Source of the DNA: CALEUX01 sp964608615
Lineage (GTDB): Bacteria; Bacteroidota; Bacteroidia; Bacteroidales; Marinilabiliaceae
DNA length: 9,246 bases
Assembly (NCBI GenBank): GCA_964608615.1
Contig: CAZSQG010000115.1
Coordinates: 1-9,246 of the forward strand
Direction of reading: 5' to 3'
Shown piece by piece: positions 5,934-9,246 of this stretch. Below the pieces are notes generated by a model. The model ran no database searches. It saw nothing but the letters and a program-made list of their open reading frames with translations, and had not been told where the DNA came from. How positions within the stretch are numbered: the stretch's first letter is position 1; each line of letters begins with the position of its first letter. The position numbers were made by a program, and so were the translations under genes.

Positions 5934-8915
5934 TCAGTCATTCCATTGAATCATGGCTTTTTGTTGTTTGCCATCCATTAAAATGGTTAGTGGTTTTTTA
6001 AATTGAATATGACGAATATAACTGGTTTGGCTTAAAACTGTCTGTTGGTTTATTGTTTCCATGTCAATATGATCGTCAGAAGAATTTAGGTGAACTGAAA
6101 AGTAACCTACATTCATGGTGGTGACATTGTGAAAGAAGTGTGAGCCAAGAGATGCCTCTAAGGGAAATTCGGGAAGGCCCATTTCTACAATTATTTTGGC
6201 GTTAGATATTTGTGACCAGTAAACAGGAATGCCTGTAGATGGGTCTCTTGTGCCCCAGCGCCCCGGACCTATAAGTATATATTCTCTTTTTTCTGCGGCC
6301 ATTTTTTTATTTATTATTTCTACTTCACTTGCTATTATGCTTGTTTTGGTCCTGTCGAACTGGTCAAAATCCACAAAAACAACATCGGTGATGTAGTCTA
6401 TTCGCCCGTTACCCATTCCATGTCCTGAATGAAGCAGTATCTTAGACATATCCATTTCACCAAAATCTACATCCTCGTGTTGTGCAAATCGGGTAAGAGG
6501 TTTAATCTGTAAAAGATAAAGAGATGGGTTCCCATTGTTACCGGTTTCAAGGTCCAGCGCAAATTCTATTTCAATGGGTGCACCCATAGCTTCCTTGAGA
6601 TAACGGAGTAAGAGGTGCAAAGTGCGAGCCAAGGGTATACTTTCGTATTTTAGAATATTTGCAAAGTTTATTATTCTGGGGCCTTTTACGTTAAGACTGG
6701 GCACCATAGCATCATTATTAATATTGTAAACTGATGCACAGTGACGCAGGTTTCCATCTTCTTCAGCTTCGCTTATTTCCAATCGTATTATGGATGAGAG
6801 CTCTCCCTGTGAAATCAGGTCGGTTTGTTCGGGTTTAAGATTAAGTGCATAGAAGTGGGTTTGTGATTCTCGTATTTGATCCTGTAAACTACTAAGTTCA
6901 AGTGCCGGATAGTGGGGGCAAAAACGCCAGGCTTTTTCACCTCCCACAATGTGACGCCCTAATCCAATGCCCATAACAGCAAATCCATCTTCGGGTTTCA
7001 TATAACTGTAAGGGTAGTAATTGTTTGATTGGGCTATTCCACTTGCGTTAGGATAATACTTATTATGCACCCTGCGTCCAACAACTTCCTGAATAACAAC
7101 AGCCATCTTCTCCTCTTCAATTTTGTAATTTGTTGCTTCAAAATATGACCGGGCCGATGGATTAAAAATGGAAGCATAAACCAATTTTATTGCAAGACTC
7201 AACTCTTTAAATCTGATTTCTAAATCGGGATGGTTGTTAGGTAACATATAGGTATTGTAAACTCCGGAAAAAGGCTGCAGGAGGCTATCTTCAAACAATC
7301 CCGATGAACGAACTGCAATTGGATTGTTCATGTTTTCGATATAACTTCTCAATATTAAAGTAATATCTTCGGGGAATTCAGATTCTATGAATAACTGAAT
7401 AATTTCATCCGAGTCTTTTTTGCTATATATAATTGGTTCAAGGTTGTTTATTTCAATAAAACGGGTGAATTCTCCTGCTCCAATGATGCAGGTAGGAGGG
7501 AGATGAATTTCGAGGTCGGAAATAAGATTTTCAAAATCAATATTTTCAATAAAATTGCTTAAGAAAGCCAGTCCACGTCCTTTGCCTCCCAGCGATCCTT
7601 CGCCAATGCGCATAACAAAACGGTTGTTGTTAATCATTTCAGGATCAAATGATACCACTCGTCCTTTCAGACGTTCAAGCCTGGCTTGTTCAAAAACACC
7701 AAGAATAGTAGAGCGCAGTTTCGCTGAACTGTCAAAATCATCAATACTATAAGGGCGAAGTTTTTTTGCCATAGATATTTCACCTCTGGCCATTAACCAG
7801 GTGCTTATACCATCCCGGCGAGCGTGGTAAACAAGGCTTTCGGGTGGTACCACGCGTAAACATTCTTCAAATTCTTTAAGATTGGCGGCCTGGGCAACCT
7901 GTAACCCTCTTGAGTTTTTAAAAATAAAATTGCCAAACCCCAGTCTTCTGTTAATAAAATTTTGTATTTCAAAGCTTAGATTCTCAGAGTTTTTGTCAAT
8001 GAATTCAGCATCTATTTCAGAAGCCTTTTGAGCGTTTTGGGGATCTGTTGATTGCATCAGAATAGGAATGTCAACTTTAGAACGAACGTATTTAATGAGA
8101 TCAACACCAGAGTTATCATCGGGTATTCCATTACGCGGGTATTTAACATCGGTAATCAGACATATCAGATTATCGGTGTATTTATTTACAATCTCCACGG
8201 CTTCTTCATAAGAGCTTACCAGAATTATTTTTGGTCTAACCCTCATTTTAAGAATTTTATGTATGCGATCGCCCGATTCTTCTGAAAGAATATTTTGGGT
8301 TTGCATCATTACAATAGAGTATAATAAAGGAAGATATCGGGTGTAATAGATTTGCGAATCTTCAACCAGCAATATAATTCTCACATCTCCAACTCTTACA
8401 TCGTTTTCAAGATTTGCCCTGTCTTCAACGTATTTTATCATTGCCAGAAATACCCTGGAGTCGCCGTTCCACACAAAAACCCTATCAATGGATCCTTCTG
8501 AGCCTGAGGCTTCGTCGAAATACTTAAGATCCAGATTGTTATTTACCATTAAAAGAACCGGAAGTGCAGGCAGGGTTGCTTTAATTTGATGACTTAATTG
8601 CAATGGAGTGTCCTTATCAAGTCCGGCCATAAGAATAACCATATCGAACCTTCTCTTACTCAAAAGAGCCAATGCGTCTTCATTAGTGGTTACACTGGTT
8701 ACACGAGGAGCCGAAAATAAGTTTAACTGAAGATATTCGCCCATGATTTTATCAAAGAAACGGCCTTCCCGAACTATCGAATAGGCATCGTAATATGTGG
8801 CAACAAGTAATACTTCAGTGACTTTAAGTGCCATTAATTCCTGAAAGATATCCTGATCGCTTTTTTTTCGGTTGTATAATTTGGAAAGTTCTATATACGA
8901 ATCGTTCATTTCCAT
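5934..8915 (-). CDS. Two-receiver, PEP synthase-like ATP-binding-domain protein (PPDK_N type) of unknown function
   Basis: A 993-aa soluble protein; no signal or membrane segment is seen. Residues of about 31-165 look like a receiver fold that has lost the acidic pair and phospho-aspartate. Residues of about 178-322 form a second receiver with intact key positions: E185/D186, D256, S289/T290 and K308. Residues of about 430-810 match the nucleotide-binding domain of PEP synthase and pyruvate phosphate dikinase: GGKGRGLA (443-450), AVRSSGLFEDS (534-544), IEIEFALD (781-788) and LLQIKPLT (801-808, with K where R is usual). Residues of about 878-940 carry a GPGRWGTRDP motif (883-892) that I recall from similar Bacteroidota proteins. 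The swivel domain with the catalytic histidine and the PEP/pyruvate barrel are absent, so it should not be named ppsA. ATG 8915 was chosen; Met3 (8909) is an equally possible start. The porin follows 47 bp downstream. Confidence 0.85.
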   Translation of the reverse strand: MEMNDSYIELSKLYNRKKSDQDIFQELMALKVTEVLLVATYYDAYSIVREGRFFDKIMGEYLQLNLFSAPRVTSVTTNEDALALLSKRRFDMVILMAGLDKDTPLQLSHQIKATLPALPVLLMVNNNLDLKYFDEASGSEGSIDRVFVWNGDSRVFLAMIKYVEDRANLENDVRVGDVRIILLVEDSQIYYTRYLPLLYSIVMMQTQNILSEESGDRIHKILKMRVRPKIILVSSYEEAVEIVNKYTDNLICLITDVKYPRNGIPDDNSGVDLIKYVRSKVDIPILMQSTDPQNAQKASEIDAEFIDKNSENLSFEIQNFINRRLGFGNFIFKNSRGLQVAQAANLKEFEECLRVVPPESLVYHARRDGISTWLMARGEISMAKKLRPYSIDDFDSSAKLRSTILGVFEQARLERLKGRVVSFDPEMINNNRFVMRIGEGSLGGKGRGLAFLSNFIENIDFENLISDLEIHLPPTCIIGAGEFTRFIEINNLEPIIYSKKDSDEIIQLFIESEFPEDITLILRSYIENMNNPIAVRSSGLFEDSLLQPFSGVYNTYMLPNNHPDLEIRFKELSLAIKLVYASIFNPSARSYFEATNYKIEEEKMAVVIQEVVGRRVHNKYYPNASGIAQSNNYYPYSYMKPEDGFAVMGIGLGRHIVGGEKAWRFCPHYPALELSSLQDQIRESQTHFYALNLKPEQTDLISQGELSSIIRLEISEAEEDGNLRHCASVYNINNDAMVPSLNVKGPRIINFANILKYESIPLARTLHLLLRYLKEAMGAPIEIEFALDLETGNNGNPSLYLLQIKPLTRFAQHEDVDFGEMDMSKILLHSGHGMGNGRIDYITDVVFVDFDQFDRTKTSIIASEVEIINKKMAAEKREYILIGPGRWGTRDPSTGIPVYWSQISNAKIIVEMGLPEFPLEASLGSHFFHNVTTMNVGYFSVHLNSSDDHIDMETINQQTVLSQTSYIRHIQFKKPLTILMDGKQQKAMIQWND

Positions 8916-9064
8916 TATTGAGGCGTGTTTAATATGATATAAAATTAATGTTCCCGGTGGAATAAAAAAATGACTCTTCTCGATATTTTATTTTAATTGT
9001 AAGAGTATAGATTTAAAAGGAACTTTTTGATTTTTAAATCACTGCTGGCGGCTAAAATTAATAG
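8916..9064. other. AT-rich upstream region of the 993-aa protein gene
   Basis: This stretch should hold the promoter of the minus-strand gene starting at 8915, but no TAnnTTTG box is visible on that strand. It contains a 9-bp inverted repeat, listed separately. There is no tRNA-like structure and no coding frame I can support. Confidence 0.6.
9010..9040. repeat. 9-bp inverted repeat upstream of the 993-aa protein gene
   Basis: GATTTAAAA (9010-9018) and TTTTAAATC (9032-9040) are perfect complements around a 13-base spacer. A competing small hairpin, AAAAG-GAA-CTTTT (9015-9027), overlaps it. It lies about 95 bp upstream of the minus-strand start and about 25 bp left of the RHS remnant. It might be an operator, but in AT-rich DNA a chance match is quite possible. 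Confidence 0.4.
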
Positions 9065-9214
9065 CAAAGGGTGAAAATGGCGCTGCGACAAAACGGAGCC
9101 CTTAAACTAACGCGTCATTACCTGGGGGGCTGCTACGAAAGCGATTTGGGTGTTGCGGGTACCAAAGAAAAGCTTTATATTGGTGGCGATGCCCTAGCTC
9201 GGCGAAGTCTGTGA
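9065..9214 (+). pseudogene. Remnant of an RHS/YD-repeat gene, cut at both ends
   Basis: An open frame runs from just after a stop at 9062-9064 to a TGA at 9212-9214; an ATG occurs at 9077. The translation contains QRVKMALRQNGALK, then TRHYLGGCYESD, then GTKEKLYIGGDA. This is the pattern seen just before the conserved core of Bacteroidota RHS/YD-repeat proteins, which normally goes on after GGDA (recognised from memory). Only about 43 codons match. The similarity stops near 9193, and the remaining codons up to the TGA come from a palindrome. By hand count 66 of the 129 bases in 9065-9193 are G or C (about 51%), visibly higher than the flanking AT-rich DNA. Full RHS proteins exceed a thousand residues, so this is a decayed fragment, probably left by recombination or deletion. 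It is not expected to make a working protein. Confidence 0.65.
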
Positions 9215-9222
9215 CTTCGTCG
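9200..9222. repeat. REP-like palindrome at the end of the RHS remnant
   Basis: CGGCGAAGTC (9200-9209) pairs along its full length with GACTTCGTCG (9213-9222), with one G-T pair, around a three-base loop TGT. A 10-bp stem with so small a loop and relatively high GC resembles the repetitive extragenic palindromes moved by RAYT-type transposases. A weakly T-rich stretch follows (9223-9243), so a terminator role is a second possibility. There is only one copy in the window, so the repeat nature is inferred. Confidence 0.6.
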
Positions 9223-9246
9223 TTTCTAAATCTGTAGTTTTTAACT

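Noticed and set aside
5934..8915. Naming the 993-aa protein phosphoenolpyruvate synthase (ppsA)
   Set aside because: The phospho-histidine domain and PEP/pyruvate barrel needed for that reaction are absent.
8916..9246. tRNA, CRISPR array or transposase gene at the right end
   Set aside because: There is no cloverleaf, no spaced direct repeats and no transposase motif; the only supported items are the inverted repeat, the RHS remnant and the palindrome.

Overview
The window looks like a chromosomal segment from a member of the Bacteroidota, probably in or near the Bacteroidales/Marinilabiliales. I infer this from the protein families (a Porin_10-type outer-membrane barrel, a two-receiver PEP/pyruvate-binding protein ending in a GPGRWG-type region, and a LolC/E-type permease), from the AT-rich non-coding DNA, and from the lack of a clear Shine-Dalgarno sequence before the four visible starts. 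Two copies of the Bacteroidota -7 promoter box (TAnnTTTG) lie upstream of genes, one of them with a correctly spaced TTTG -33 box. Species cannot be fixed from the sequence alone.

Layout, left to right. (1) Positions 2-1111 (+) hold the 3' part of an FtsX/LolC-E-type ABC permease whose start lies outside the window. (2) A 422-bp AT-rich gap follows. It holds a strong rho-independent terminator (1375-1415), a perfect 9-bp DnaA-box match, and a perfect sigma-54 -24 half-site with an imperfect -12 half. (3) Positions 1534-2214 (+) encode a Nudix hydrolase of the CoA-pyrophosphatase type. Its last 50 bp overlap tail-to-tail with (4) a minus-strand MltF-like lytic transglycosylase lipoprotein (2165-3595). 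(5) A 239-bp gap carries a near-perfect Bacteroidota promoter for mltF, preceded on the minus strand by (6) a Porin_10-type protein (3835-5886). (7) Positions 5934-8915 (-) encode a 993-aa protein with two receiver domains and a PEP synthase-like ATP-binding domain. (8) The last 331 bp hold a short, relatively GC-rich remnant of an RHS/YD-repeat gene on the plus strand, cut off at a REP-like palindrome.

How the genes may fit together. The three minus-strand genes run in the same direction (receiver/PEP-domain protein, then porin 47 bp on, then mltF 239 bp on). The first two may be co-transcribed, while mltF has its own candidate promoter. The permease (lipoprotein release type), the MltF-like lipoprotein (peptidoglycan cleavage) and the porin are all envelope functions. 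I see no shared pathway that the sequence proves.

Most of the window is ordinary core genome. The items most worth a second look are the 993-aa protein, which keeps the nucleotide-binding half of PEP synthase but lacks the phospho-histidine and PEP/pyruvate domains, and the RHS remnant joined to a REP-like palindrome at the right edge. I did not find a convincing new defence or mobile system.
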